Source: Oscillospiraceae bacterium (lineage in GTDB: Bacteria; Bacillota; Clostridia; Oscillospirales; Oscillospiraceae). Taken from it: a stretch of DNA of 64,000 nucleotides. The DNA is taken from positions 1-64,000 of the forward strand of contig JAJQEJ010000059.1 in assembly GCA_021201735.1 (NCBI GenBank), read 5' to 3'. The notes beneath the pieces were generated by a model. The model was not told the DNA's origin and did not search any database. It saw nothing but the letters and a program-made list of their open reading frames with translations. Below, piece by piece: positions 42,276 through 51,314 of this stretch. Within the stretch, counting starts at the first letter, position 1, and the number at the start of each line of letters is the position of its first letter. The translations under genes were made by a program, and so were the position numbers.

Positions 42276-44696
42276 ATGAAAAGATCAACCAAAGTTTGCG
42301 GCGCTTTACTGGCGGCTGTATTCGTGATACAGTTGATTCCTTACGCGGCCCAGGCCAAAACACTTGAATCGGCCAAGTGTGAAAACCTCTTTTTCTACGC
42401 GTTAAATGCGGAGGGAAAAAGCGTCCTGCTCAAGGTCATAGAGCTTGACGAGCTCAAGGCAATTTCCCACGGTCAGCCCGACAATGGCGATATCAATTAT
42501 TATGCATCCACTACGGATAATTTCCCAACGACCCAGTACGTGGAGGCAAGAGGTATCACCCTGCCGGAGCTGGTGGATTATGTAAGCGCGAACGCAACAA
42601 TGCAAGGTGCCCACAACCTGACCTATGCAGGCAATGATGTGATGCGGTTTTGTGCGACAGATGGCGGCGGAATATATAACAGGTCATGGACTTATGATGC
42701 GCTATACGGAGAACCGCGCTATTACTTTGAAGGCCTCTATGATTCCAATTACGGCTGGACACAAGGTTGGGAGATTTGCGAAGATTCTAATTCAGCACTT
42801 GCCTTAGAGACATATTATCAGGCATACCAAGGCAGCGACCCATATTATGAAGATAAACGGGCCGTATTTAATAACGGTACAGAGTCGTCAGTGATTCTGG
42901 GGACAACGGGGCTGTCCGGCCGGACGGCCTTCAATGATACAAATGATGACTCATGGGGAGAACTGGGACTTGCCGGATATATCGCGGCAAACGGCGGCGT
43001 TGCCGCGGGCTGTTTGGATGGTATGCTCTCGGATGAGCAATCGCTGCGCCTGGTCATCCCCATGACCGAAGCGGATTTGATGTCTGGACACCGGACATGT
43101 TATGATCATTTCAAGTGGATTTATAACATCCGACTGGATATGGTGGATGCACCAAATATCCCGTCCGAGGGGACGGTTGCAGAGCCTGTCGTAACCATGA
43201 CACCCAGCGACGATGGGGGTACCCTTTCAATCTCCATTGCCTGCGACACCCCAGGCGCATCCATCTATTATTCCTATGACGGTGCGCCCCAAATTCTTTA
43301 CACCGGAACGATTTCCATGGATGTCACCGGCCGGGACCTGGAAAAGGAGCCCGTTAAAATTTGGACAACGGCGGTACGAGAGGGCTGGGATGATGCGGGC
43401 ATTTTGACATCAGGGGTCAATGCGGATGGTACATATCCGTTGGAAGAAAGCCAGATATTAGATCAGCAAGTAACCATTACTTCAGGAAACGACAGCACAA
43501 CAGGAAATATGAGCTTAAGCGCAGCACAAACAGGAGACATTGCTATTACAATAGAACCGAACGCAAGCAATGGACTTAGTATCTTGAAAATAAACGGAAG
43601 ACTCTATCCATTTGACAGTGGTGCCTATTCTGGAAAACGAATCGTCGGGGATTTTACTGTTGCGAATAATAGTAACTATACAATAACGGATGCAAGGATT
43701 GAAAAAGCATCAGATTCTGATATCAGCATATCCATCGCGGTATTAGATAAAAACCGAAATACAACATACGAAATCAGTGGCAAGATAACAAGCGGTAATT
43801 ACGCCGGTATCAATACCTATGCACAGACTGCGCGGACCAAGTATCTTGCCAGCAACGATCAGGCCGATTATAATGACTTGCTGGTGAAATTAGATCTGAA
43901 AGTAGAAAGCAGCAGTGAGCAAACTATTGTCGCAGACACTAACACATCCTCCACCCAACTTATTTCTGCTTATGCGACAGTTGCTTCAAATTCTCCCAAA
44001 AAGGAGCTTGAGGACTTCAGCTTCTTGGAACTGAATACACTTCTGGACGGAATCAGAACGTGTGATACTGGTATATTATGGCTCTCTGATCTGGACTTCG
44101 AAGTTTCAAGCGAGTTCTTTACTGAAACCAGTATGAAAATCGAAACAGATTCAGATACTTCTTCCAATATAAAATATCGTGTATATAAGTATAACTTTCA
44201 AGATTTGCATGGAAGCTATTTAACTAGAATCACTCTTATGCAATATATCAAACACAGTGATATAAATACTTCATCTGGCAAGCCACAATTCGAGGTTAAA
44301 ATCGCGAACAGTTTGATACTTGAATATAATGGTGCGGGAGGTGTCCTGCTTTATCTTGATGATGCGGGTTTTAAGATTAGCAATATAAAAATCCTAATTG
44401 ATAATGTTCGAGTAACTGATGCTGCTCATTCGGATACCGAGCTTTTTTTCAAATCTTTTGCAACAACCGGACACGTCTCCTCTATATCAGACACAGGTGA
44501 ATTGCTTGCTAGTAATGCATCTGTTGTAATTGCATCTGCCATACCAGTAGCACTATGGGGCGCTCTTTTATCTTCTATGGTTGCTGTTGTGGCTTCCTCT
44601 ATATCGATTAGTAATAGTGATACCGGTCTAAATGAAACGGGGATGATTTATTCTATGAAACTGCCGCCGATCAAGTGGAGGCCTATGGAGACCTGA
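42276..44696 (+). CDS. Large secreted protein sharing its N-terminal domain with the 23441 protease; 3' end frameshifted
   Basis: 806 aa with a signal peptide (LLAAVFVIQLIPYAAQA). The N-terminal domain (about 35-290) includes VEARGITLPELVDYVSANA, matching QEARGFTVEEFVSYMV of the 23441 protein. It is followed by a chitobiase-like strand segment (TPGASIYYSYDGAPQ) and a long beta-rich region. A hydrophobic stretch near the C terminus (about 765-785) could span the membrane. The frame ends at TGA 44696, but the next frame carries plausible protein sequence to 44836, so the true C terminus was probably longer. ATG 42276 has GAAGGATG upstream. Function unknown. Confidence 0.75.
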   Translation: MKRSTKVCGALLAAVFVIQLIPYAAQAKTLESAKCENLFFYALNAEGKSVLLKVIELDELKAISHGQPDNGDINYYASTTDNFPTTQYVEARGITLPELVDYVSANATMQGAHNLTYAGNDVMRFCATDGGGIYNRSWTYDALYGEPRYYFEGLYDSNYGWTQGWEICEDSNSALALETYYQAYQGSDPYYEDKRAVFNNGTESSVILGTTGLSGRTAFNDTNDDSWGELGLAGYIAANGGVAAGCLDGMLSDEQSLRLVIPMTEADLMSGHRTCYDHFKWIYNIRLDMVDAPNIPSEGTVAEPVVTMTPSDDGGTLSISIACDTPGASIYYSYDGAPQILYTGTISMDVTGRDLEKEPVKIWTTAVREGWDDAGILTSGVNADGTYPLEESQILDQQVTITSGNDSTTGNMSLSAAQTGDIAITIEPNASNGLSILKINGRLYPFDSGAYSGKRIVGDFTVANNSNYTITDARIEKASDSDISISIAVLDKNRNTTYEISGKITSGNYAGINTYAQTARTKYLASNDQADYNDLLVKLDLKVESSSEQTIVADTNTSSTQLISAYATVASNSPKKELEDFSFLELNTLLDGIRTCDTGILWLSDLDFEVSSEFFTETSMKIETDSDTSSNIKYRVYKYNFQDLHGSYLTRITLMQYIKHSDINTSSGKPQFEVKIANSLILEYNGAGGVLLYLDDAGFKISNIKILIDNVRVTDAAHSDTELFFKSFATTGHVSSISDTGELLASNASVVIASAIPVALWGALLSSMVAVVASSISISNSDTGLNETGMIYSMKLPPIKWRPMET

Positions 44697-44836
44697 TACG
44701 CTCCATTCAACTGGATTGCCAGAAAGCATACTTAATCAGTCGTGGTGATCGCCTTGTCCTCACTGGCTACTTAGCGTACGATAACATTAAATATGACTAT
44801 GATTGGCACGTTCTATTTAATTACTCATCTATTTAA
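44637..44836 (+). pseudogene. Frameshifted tail of the 42276 gene
   Basis: In the frame one base back, the sequence reads GDDLFYETAADQVEAYGDL then RSIQLDCQKAYLISRGDR and ends HVLFNYSSI at TAA 44836. One extra base near GAAACGGGG (44634-44642) would join it to the upstream frame as NSDTGLNE-NGDD. There is no start codon or ribosome site of its own. The amino-acid composition and lack of stops support real coding history. Confidence 0.65.
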
Positions 44837-44884
44837 TTGTTCATTATAGATTTTAAATGTTGAAACAGAAGGCGGTAAACGGAA

Positions 44885-45523
44885 ATGATGATATCAAAGG
44901 CAACGAAAACACACCTCTCCATCATTGTTATACTGGCTATCGCGCTGCTCTGCTGCATCCTTTATGCTGTGAACCGTACGAAGGTAATCGATAGAATTGA
45001 TGGGAGTTGTGTACGTGTCATAAGATCGGCGGCATACGGTGCGCAAACAGATATTGATCGCATGCGAGATCAGACTCTTACGCTGGAAGAACGGCAAGAG
45101 GCACTGCTTGAGCTGTCATGGAATCTTGAAATGATGGATCATTATATTGCTCTGATCTCCAATTATGAAGACATCGATTCTCTCGGTTCTATTGCCAATC
45201 AGTTCAGAATCCCCGGCATGTGGCTGCTTGGTAAATGGGACGAAGTTGGATATCCGGTTCATGACTCTATTTTTGCAGATGGCATGATAGACAAACAAGA
45301 ATCAACTATATTAGACCTGCTGTATACCGATATGAAAGAAATATCTGACGCTATTATTATCACAGATATATCTGATTCCAGTCCTCCCGTGACCCAATCG
45401 CAGGTCATACGCAGCAAAGAGCTGATTCCTTTGTTAATTGAAATTACCGAACAGTGGGTTATACCTGAGGCCGGGGGTACCCGCTGGGACGCTTATGAGG
45501 GGTTGCCGCACGTTACACGTTAA
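44885..45523 (+). CDS. Single-pass membrane protein of unknown function
   Basis: 212 aa with an N-terminal anchor (about 10-28, LSIIVILAIALLCCILYAV) and a mostly helical outside domain (LTLEERQEALLELSWNLEMM). No family recognised. The start is ATG 44885 or 44888. It follows the frameshifted secreted gene by 49 bases and may belong to the same unit. The stop codon TAA is directly followed by the ATG of a 39-codon frame. Confidence 0.65.
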   Translation: MMISKATKTHLSIIVILAIALLCCILYAVNRTKVIDRIDGSCVRVIRSAAYGAQTDIDRMRDQTLTLEERQEALLELSWNLEMMDHYIALISNYEDIDSLGSIANQFRIPGMWLLGKWDEVGYPVHDSIFADGMIDKQESTILDLLYTDMKEISDAIIITDISDSSPPVTQSQVIRSKELIPLLIEITEQWVIPEAGGTRWDAYEGLPHVTR

Positions 45524-45643
45524 ATGACTGACAGCGAACTGATTGGGTTAGTCCCGGTAGCCGCCGCTACATTTGAGCTGGCAGCTCTCATAAAAAAATT
45601 CCGAATTCATAGACAACACATCGCCGATATTGATGACCTATAA
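45524..45643 (+). CDS. Possible small protein (39 aa)
   Basis: A 40-codon frame starts immediately after the stop of the preceding gene, beginning MTDSELIGLVPVAAATFEL and ending HIADIDDL. Tight spacing would permit translational coupling, and the sequence is amphipathic with a hydrophobic stretch. There is no separate ribosome site and no family recognised. The remaining bases to 45754 hold nothing clear. Confidence 0.35.
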   Translation: MTDSELIGLVPVAAATFELAALIKKFRIHRQHIADIDDL

Positions 45644-45754
45644 ACGAAACTTGAAGGTTTCCAGAAGTATCGGAATGTCTTGGTATGACAATGCTTGACT
45701 AGGGTAATGACACCGAACTGACAAAACGCTGCGTCCAAACGGTGACAATAGCGA

Positions 45755-45795
45755 CAGCGGGCCGTCGTGCTCACAGAACGCACGGCGGCCCGCTG
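45755..45795. terminator. Strong hairpin between convergent units
   Basis: A 16-bp stem with one G-U type mismatch (45755-45770 with 45780-45795, arm CAGCGGGCCGTCGTGC). It lies 18 bases past the stop of the minus-strand hydrogenase-like gene. No long T-run on either side. Confidence 0.65.
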
Positions 45796-45812
45796 TATTG
45801 CTCTGTAAACAC

Positions 45813-47120
45813 CTACCCCCGCCGCACGGTGCGGCGGCGGAAGGGGGCGGGCAGATAGTCGTCAATTCCACCGCTGACGGAGAGGTCCTGCATCTTGGCC
45901 CGCACCTGAAAGATGCAGTCCTCCTCCCGCGCACGGCCGAGCGCGACGTCCTCGGCAAAGGCGTGGCAGCTCGGCGCGCCGCAGGAGCCGCAGTGCAGGC
46001 CGGGGAGGCGGCCTTCCAGCTCCTGAATCAGGCGCTGCTTTTCCATCGCCGCGCCGAAATCCTCATCAAGCAAAAAGCTCGGCAGGGATTGCAGCGGGCG
46101 GACGTGCTCCAGCAGGGGCGTAATATCCTCGCCTGCCTGCTCCCCCGCGCGGTCACTCGCCTGCGCGAGCGCCTCCATGCGCATATAGGCGGCATGCGGG
46201 TTTTCCACCGTGAAGCAGCCCCCCTGGCAGCCACAGGCGCAGGCGGAGAGCGCAACCAGATCCACATCGGGCACCCGTCCGTCCTCCAGCGCCTCCAGCA
46301 GATGGATGACATTTTCCACCCCGTCGGCGGAGAGGCGGCGCTCTCCTTCCCCCGCCGTGCGCGCCGTGGCACAGCGCAGGCCCTCGCCCCCCGCCGTGCG
46401 CAAGGCGGGAATGGGCGCGCCGCGCTCCAGCAGCGTGCGCATATGTATTGGCAGTACGCGGCAGATATCCCGCATGGAAAACGCGCCGTCAAGCACGGGC
46501 ACTGCAAAGGTGTCCGGGCTGTGGGCGGCCATGCGCTTAGCGGAGCACGGCACAATGGCAAACACCCCCACCCGCTCCGGCGGCAACCCCGTCCTTTCGC
46601 ACGCCTCCTGCCGCGCGAGCACCGCGGCAAGCTCCATCGGCAGCAGGGGCGTCTCCAGCTGGGAGATCAGACGCGGAAAGCGCATCCGGATCAGGCGCAG
46701 CACCGTGGGACAGGCGGCGGAGATGCGGGGCGTCCCCGTCTGCCCGCTATGGGCGGACACGTGAGCCGCGAGCAGCTCGGCGGCGCGGGCGACCTCATAC
46801 ACCCCGTCAAACCCCATCTCCAGCAGGGCGGATAGAATGAGGTCAATATCCACCGGCTGGGGAAACTGCCCGTAAAGCGCCGGTTCTGGCAGGGCGACGC
46901 GGTAGTCAAACTCCTGTAGCACCGCCATATCGTCCCCCTTGGCACGGATCGCTTTGCGGCGGCATACGGCAATGCATTTGCCGCAGTCAATGCAGCGGTC
47001 ACTCAAAATCTCCGCCTTCCCGCTGCGCACGCGGATGGCCTCGGTCGGGCAGGAGCGGATGCAGGAGGTGCAGCCGCGGCATCGCTCCTCGTCCAGATAG
47101 ACGGCATGCTGAATTGTCAT
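45813..47120 (-). CDS. [FeFe]-hydrogenase-like iron-sulfur protein (putative sensory type)
   Basis: 435 aa. Two 4Fe-4S ferredoxin motifs at the N terminus (CRGCTSCIRSCP, CIDCGKCIAVCR). The middle is an H-cluster-like domain with altered hydrogenase motifs: SAACPTV in place of TSCCPxW, VPCSAKRM for MPCxxK, and CACGCQGGC for the last motif. The C-terminal Fe-S domain (LHCGSCGAPSCHAFAEDVA) is of the type seen in sensory hydrogenase-like proteins. The next upstream gene is an ATP-binding anti-sigma-type kinase, a known association. I infer a redox or H2 sensor rather than an enzyme. ATG 47120 chosen; upstream extension is Arg-rich shadow. Confidence 0.8.
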   Translation of the reverse strand: MTIQHAVYLDEERCRGCTSCIRSCPTEAIRVRSGKAEILSDRCIDCGKCIAVCRRKAIRAKGDDMAVLQEFDYRVALPEPALYGQFPQPVDIDLILSALLEMGFDGVYEVARAAELLAAHVSAHSGQTGTPRISAACPTVLRLIRMRFPRLISQLETPLLPMELAAVLARQEACERTGLPPERVGVFAIVPCSAKRMAAHSPDTFAVPVLDGAFSMRDICRVLPIHMRTLLERGAPIPALRTAGGEGLRCATARTAGEGERRLSADGVENVIHLLEALEDGRVPDVDLVALSACACGCQGGCFTVENPHAAYMRMEALAQASDRAGEQAGEDITPLLEHVRPLQSLPSFLLDEDFGAAMEKQRLIQELEGRLPGLHCGSCGAPSCHAFAEDVALGRAREEDCIFQVRAKMQDLSVSGGIDDYLPAPFRRRTVRRG

Positions 47121-47154
47121 GACTGTCCCCCCCCTCTCGCAAAATATCCGGCGC

Positions 47155-47586
47155 TTATCCCTGCGCCGGTATGTAAAGCCGGATGGTGAGGGTGGTCCCC
47201 ACCCCGACCTCGGTCTCGATCTCCAGCTCGTCGGCATAGCGCTTCATGTTCGGCAGGCCCATCCCTGCGCCAAAGCCCATCTCCCGCGCGGTGTCCCCCG
47301 CAGTGGAGTAGCCCTCCTGCATCGCGAGTTCCACGTCCGGAATGCCGGGGCCATGATCCACCATGCGGATGGTGATGTCGGTCATGCTGATCTCCGCCTC
47401 CGCTGTGCCGCCCCCGGCGTGGAGCACCATATTTATCTCACCTTCATACATACAGATGGCAGCGCGGCGAATGAGGTCCGAGGGTAGACCCAGCTTTTTG
47501 AGTGTCAGCTTCATCTGACTTGACGCGTCACCCGCCCCCATGGGGTCATCTCCATCCACCGGATAGGTCAGTTTAACAGATTCCAT
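47155..47586 (-). CDS. RsbT/RsbW-type ATP-binding regulatory protein (HATPase)
   Basis: 143 aa GHKL ATPase with N box ICMYEGEINMVLHA, G1 box MVDHGPGIPD and G2 box GFGAGMGLPNMKRYAD. This is the anti-sigma/serine-kinase size. Upstream of and co-oriented with the hydrogenase-like protein, 34 bases apart; together they may form a redox-sensing phosphorelay. AAGGAAA precedes ATG 47586. Confidence 0.85.
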   Translation of the reverse strand: MESVKLTYPVDGDDPMGAGDASSQMKLTLKKLGLPSDLIRRAAICMYEGEINMVLHAGGGTAEAEISMTDITIRMVDHGPGIPDVELAMQEGYSTAGDTAREMGFGAGMGLPNMKRYADELEIETEVGVGTTLTIRLYIPAQG

Positions 47587-47649
47587 TGTGGCATTTCCTT
47601 TCTCTGCGCCGCCTGCCGCGGCAAAAGGTTTTCCCATATAATCTGTTTT

Positions 47650-47677
47650 ATTATATCATATATCCCACCGGATGCAA
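47650..47677 (-). promoter_or_regulatory. Promoter of the HATPase-hydrogenase-like unit
   Basis: Minus strand TTGCAT (47677-47672) and TATAAT (47655-47650), 16-base spacer, about 64 bases before the start. Confidence 0.7.
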
Positions 47678-47754
47678 AGCCTTTCCTCGTAGACATTGTT
47701 GGAGATTTCACAAGGTTTTTCCGCTCCGCTCCGCTCTTTTCGGCAATCCCTGTA

Positions 47755-47783
47755 TTGACACGGGTTGACGGCTCTTATATAAT
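47755..47783 (+). promoter_or_regulatory. Promoter of the serC-serA operon
   Basis: TTGACA (47755-47760) and TATAAT (47778-47783), perfect boxes with a 17-base spacer. Confidence 0.9.
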
Positions 47784-47832
47784 ATTGAAACAGGTGAAAT
47801 GAATGAAAGAAGAATGAAGGAGGCCTTTGACC

Positions 47833-48918
47833 GTGGGAAACGAGCGTATTTATAACTTTTCCGCAGGCCCGTCCATGCTCCCGCTTGAGGTGCTGGAAAA
47901 GGCAGGCGCGGAAATCACCAATTATCAGGGTTCCGGCATGTCGGTGATGGAGATGAGCCACCGCTCCAAGGTGTTTGATCAGATTTTTGTGGACACGCAG
48001 GCGAAATTCCGCAAGCTTTTTTGTGTACCGGAGGGCTACAAAATCCTCTTTTTGCAGGGCGGCGCGTCAACCCAGTTTTCCATGGTGCCCCTCAATCTCA
48101 TCGGCAAAACCGGCAAGGCCGACTATGCTGTGACGGGCAACTTCTCCAGCATCGCCTACAAAGAGGCGAAGAAGTACGGTACCATCCAGCTCGCCGCGAG
48201 CAGCGAGGATAAAAACCACACGTATATCCCCACGCAGGCACAGTTGAAGCTTGATCCCGGCGCGAGCTATTTCCACTACTGCGCGAACAACACCATCTAC
48301 GGCACCGAGTGGCAGTACGTCCCCGACACCGGTGATGTGCCCCTCGTGTGCGATATGTCCTCCGACATTCTCTCCCGCCCGGTGGATGTGAGCAAGTACG
48401 GCATCATCTACGCCGGTGCGCAGAAGAATATGGCCCCCGCCGGTCTGACCGTCGTCATCATCCGCGCGGATCTCGCCGGCAGCGAGCTGCCCTATACCCC
48501 CCTCATGCTGAACTACAAGACCATGATCGACAAGGACTCCATGTACAACACCCCCCCCTGCTGGTGCATCTATATCCTCGGGCTGGTACTCGACTGGCTG
48601 GAGGAAAAGGGCGGCGTGCCGGGTATGGAGGCCATTAAGCACGGCAAGGCGCAAATGCTCTATGACGTACTGGACGGCTCCAGGCTCTTCTCCTGTCCGG
48701 CGGAGGTCGGCTCCCGTTCCGACATGAACGTCACCTTCCGCTCCGTCAGTGAAGAGCTCGACGCCAAGTTCGTCAAAGAAGCCACCGCGCAGGGCTTTAC
48801 CAATCTGAAGGGCCACCGCAACGTCGGCGGGATGCGCGCTTCCATCTATAACGCCATGCCGGTTGAGGGCGTGGAGAAGCTGTGCGACTTTATAAGCGCG
48901 TTTGACAAAGCGAATTAA
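47833..48918 (+). CDS. serC: Phosphoserine aminotransferase
   Basis: 361 aa PLP enzyme, makes O-phosphoserine from 3-phosphohydroxypyruvate. Motifs YNFSAGPSMLP at the N terminus, GGASTQFSMVPLNL and the PLP-lysine YAGAQKNMAPAG; C terminus GHRNVGGMRASIYNAMP. Start: GTG 47833, nine bases from AAGGAGG, is preferred to TTG 47827. Followed 21 bases later by serA, completing the first two serine-pathway steps. Confidence 0.95.
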   Translation: MGNERIYNFSAGPSMLPLEVLEKAGAEITNYQGSGMSVMEMSHRSKVFDQIFVDTQAKFRKLFCVPEGYKILFLQGGASTQFSMVPLNLIGKTGKADYAVTGNFSSIAYKEAKKYGTIQLAASSEDKNHTYIPTQAQLKLDPGASYFHYCANNTIYGTEWQYVPDTGDVPLVCDMSSDILSRPVDVSKYGIIYAGAQKNMAPAGLTVVIIRADLAGSELPYTPLMLNYKTMIDKDSMYNTPPCWCIYILGLVLDWLEEKGGVPGMEAIKHGKAQMLYDVLDGSRLFSCPAEVGSRSDMNVTFRSVSEELDAKFVKEATAQGFTNLKGHRNVGGMRASIYNAMPVEGVEKLCDFISAFDKAN

Positions 48919-48939
48919 CTGATAAGTGGAGGCGCAACT

Positions 48940-50109
48940 ATGTTCCGGATCAAAACCCTGAATAAAATTTCTCCCGCCGGTCTCTCCGGGCTCGATAAGT
49001 CCCGCTATGAGGTCTCCGACGATGTACAGAATGAGGACGGCATTCTCGTCCGCTCGGCGGATATGCATGAATATACCTTCCCCGACGCCCTGCGCGCCGT
49101 CGCCCGCGCGGGCGCGGGCACCAATAATATCCCCATCGACCGCTGCTCTGAGGCGGGCATTGTGGTCTTTAACACCCCCGGCGCGAACGCGAACGCTGTC
49201 AAGGAGCTTGTCATCTGTGCGCTGCTGCTCTCCTGCCGCAACGTCACCGCCGCGTCTGCATGGGTGCAGGATCAGGTCGCTTCCGGCATTGAGGTCGAGA
49301 GCGTGGTGGAAAAGGGCAAGAGCCAGTTTGTCGGGCCGGAGCTTTCCGGCAAGACCCTCGGCGTCGTCGGCTTAGGTGCCATCGGCGTGCAGGTGGCCAA
49401 CATCGCCACGAAACTCGGCATGACGGTCTACGGCTACGACCCCTATCTCTCTGTGGACGCCGCGCTTTCCATGTCCCGCCTCATTCACCGCGCGACGGAT
49501 TTGGAAACGATTTATAAAAACTGCGACTTTATTACCGTCCACGTCCCCCAGACCGCTGAGACCAAGGGAATGATCAACACCGACTCCATCAGTATGATGA
49601 AGGGCGGCGTGCGCATCATCAATCTGGCCCGCGGCGGCCTCGTAAATGACGACGATATGCTCGCAGCGCTGGAGTCCGGCAAGGTGGCGGCCTATGTGAC
49701 CGACTTCCCGAACAACAAGCTTGTCGCGGGCAAGAACGTCATCCCCATCCCCCACCTCGGCGCATCCACGCCGGAGAGCGAGGAGAACTGCGCCGTGATG
49801 GCGGCAAAGCAGCTGCGCGACTATCTGGAGGCGGGCAATATCCGCAACTCGGTCAATCTGCCGAATCTCGAGCAGCCGTGGAGTGCCATTACCCGCCTGT
49901 GCCTGATCCACCGCAATGTCCCCGGCTGCATCGCACAGATCACCGGCATTCTCTCCGAGCAGAATGCCAACGTCGCCAACATGACAAATAAGTCCAAGGG
50001 CGACTACGCCTACACCATCGTGGATGTGGACAGCCGCCTCAACGACAGCCTCGCGGACGCGCTGCGCGCCGTTCCCGGTATCCTGCGCGTGCGGGTGCTG
50101 CACCATTAA
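48940..50109 (+). CDS. serA: D-3-phosphoglycerate dehydrogenase
   Basis: 389 aa. NAD-dependent first step of serine synthesis. Rossmann motif GVVGLGAIGVQVA, catalytic Arg/Glu/His region (NLARGGLVNDDDM, PHLGASTPESEENC) and a C-terminal ACT domain (VPGCIAQITGILSEQNANVA), which could mediate serine feedback. GTGGAGG precedes ATG 48940. Confidence 0.95.
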   Translation: MFRIKTLNKISPAGLSGLDKSRYEVSDDVQNEDGILVRSADMHEYTFPDALRAVARAGAGTNNIPIDRCSEAGIVVFNTPGANANAVKELVICALLLSCRNVTAASAWVQDQVASGIEVESVVEKGKSQFVGPELSGKTLGVVGLGAIGVQVANIATKLGMTVYGYDPYLSVDAALSMSRLIHRATDLETIYKNCDFITVHVPQTAETKGMINTDSISMMKGGVRIINLARGGLVNDDDMLAALESGKVAAYVTDFPNNKLVAGKNVIPIPHLGASTPESEENCAVMAAKQLRDYLEAGNIRNSVNLPNLEQPWSAITRLCLIHRNVPGCIAQITGILSEQNANVANMTNKSKGDYAYTIVDVDSRLNDSLADALRAVPGILRVRVLHH

Positions 50110-50155
50110 AAAGCATCTGCCGTCACACATTCCATAACGAAAGAGGAAGAGAAAG

Positions 50156-51172
50156 ATGGAAACAGGGATCCACACGCACACCGGGACACGCACGGTCACC
50201 GACAGCTACGGCAACCAAGTGGTGATTCCCGCGGAAGTAACGCGCGTAGCGCCGACTATCCCCGCTTTTATTCAATTGACTGAACTGCTGACGCAAGGCG
50301 GCGGCAATATCGTGGCGTCGACACACGAGGTGACGAGCAACCTCATCGCAATATTTCCTGATTACACAAAGGCGAACCCATATCACTACAACGTGCGTCA
50401 TGTGCCAGACCTGATCGCCGCCAAAGCGCAGGTGGTCTATGGTCCTGATGATCGGCATTCCGATGACGATAAGGCGCAGCTCAGAGAGGCGGGTATCGCC
50501 TTTGTCGCGCTGAACAATGTGCACACGTTTGCGGGCATGTGTGAGACGATTCTGACGATCGGTGAAATACTGGGCGAGCATGCATTACAAATGGCGGAAA
50601 AGTTTGTTGCCTATTATCGGCACAACATGGATGACGCAGCGCGGCGCACCGCCGGACTGTCGGCAGGCGACAAAAAACGCATCGCGCAAATCTGGTCGAT
50701 GGACTGGAATGGTCAGAGAGTATATACCTGTATCAATAAAGACAATATCTCACACGCATATTATGAAGCGGCCGGCGCAATCAATGTTGCCGCCGATTAC
50801 TGCGGCGACAGAACTTTCATGAACCATGATTGCAGCGCCGAACAGATCATTGCGTGGAATCCTGCGTACATCATCACCATGGACAGCAACAGGGAGTATG
50901 GCGGGGTACGGGAACTCCTTCTCAGCGATCCCGCGCTCGCCGATGTGGACGCGGTGCAACATGGAAACGTGTTCACCTGCCCAACCAAGCTTCACCTCTG
51001 GAATGCACGCAGCAGCGAAGGTGCGATGATGCCTTACTGGACCGGCACCATTCTGTATCCTGAATTATTCGGCGATATAGACATGCAGGCAGTTGTGAGG
51101 GACTTTTACAGGCAATTTTACAACACCGAGGTAAACGACGAGTGGATTCACGCCGTGCTTGCCGGGAAATAG
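50156..51172 (+). CDS. Periplasmic-binding-protein-like (FepB/BtuF type) protein without signal peptide
   Basis: 338 aa. The pattern TVTDSYGNQVVIPAEVTRVA at the N terminus and domains around AAKAQVVYGPDD and AWNPAYIITMDSN fit class III (iron-siderophore/cobalamin) substrate-binding proteins. It begins METGIHTHTG with AGAGGAAGAG upstream and no signal peptide or lipobox. No permease or ATPase genes adjoin. It lies 46 bases after serA, so possibly in its operon. It may be a cytoplasmic homologue, or a 5'-truncated gene restarted here. Confidence 0.7.
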   Translation: METGIHTHTGTRTVTDSYGNQVVIPAEVTRVAPTIPAFIQLTELLTQGGGNIVASTHEVTSNLIAIFPDYTKANPYHYNVRHVPDLIAAKAQVVYGPDDRHSDDDKAQLREAGIAFVALNNVHTFAGMCETILTIGEILGEHALQMAEKFVAYYRHNMDDAARRTAGLSAGDKKRIAQIWSMDWNGQRVYTCINKDNISHAYYEAAGAINVAADYCGDRTFMNHDCSAEQIIAWNPAYIITMDSNREYGGVRELLLSDPALADVDAVQHGNVFTCPTKLHLWNARSSEGAMMPYWTGTILYPELFGDIDMQAVVRDFYRQFYNTEVNDEWIHAVLAGK

Positions 51173-51206
51173 TCGGCGCGTGGAACGGCATTCGTAGGAC
51201 AACAGG

Positions 51207-51266
51207 AAGTGCACCCCTTACGTTCGTGTTCAGTAGATCATACTGTCTGACGTTTGGGGTGCACTT
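51207..51266. repeat. 60-bp imperfect inverted repeat with IS3-like ends
   Basis: Outer arms AAGTGCACCCC (51207-51217) and GGGGTGCACTT (51256-51266) are perfect. Inner CAGTA...TACTG also pairs, giving a long hairpin between the binding-protein gene and the convergent DUF4116 gene. It can act as a bidirectional terminator. From memory the outer sequence resembles IS3/IS150-group ends, so it may be an internally deleted insertion sequence; not verified. Confidence 0.55.
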
Positions 51267-51314
51267 CATTGCATGCAAGTGATATTCTGGCCGCTTCGCC
51301 GGGCTTTCCTGCTC

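Noticed and set aside
45656..45700. Short plus-strand peptide ending SMSWYDNA-like residues, reminiscent of IS3-type transposase ends
   Set aside because: Only about 12 residues (SRSIGMSWYDNA then stop) with no further transposase sequence on either side; too short to call.
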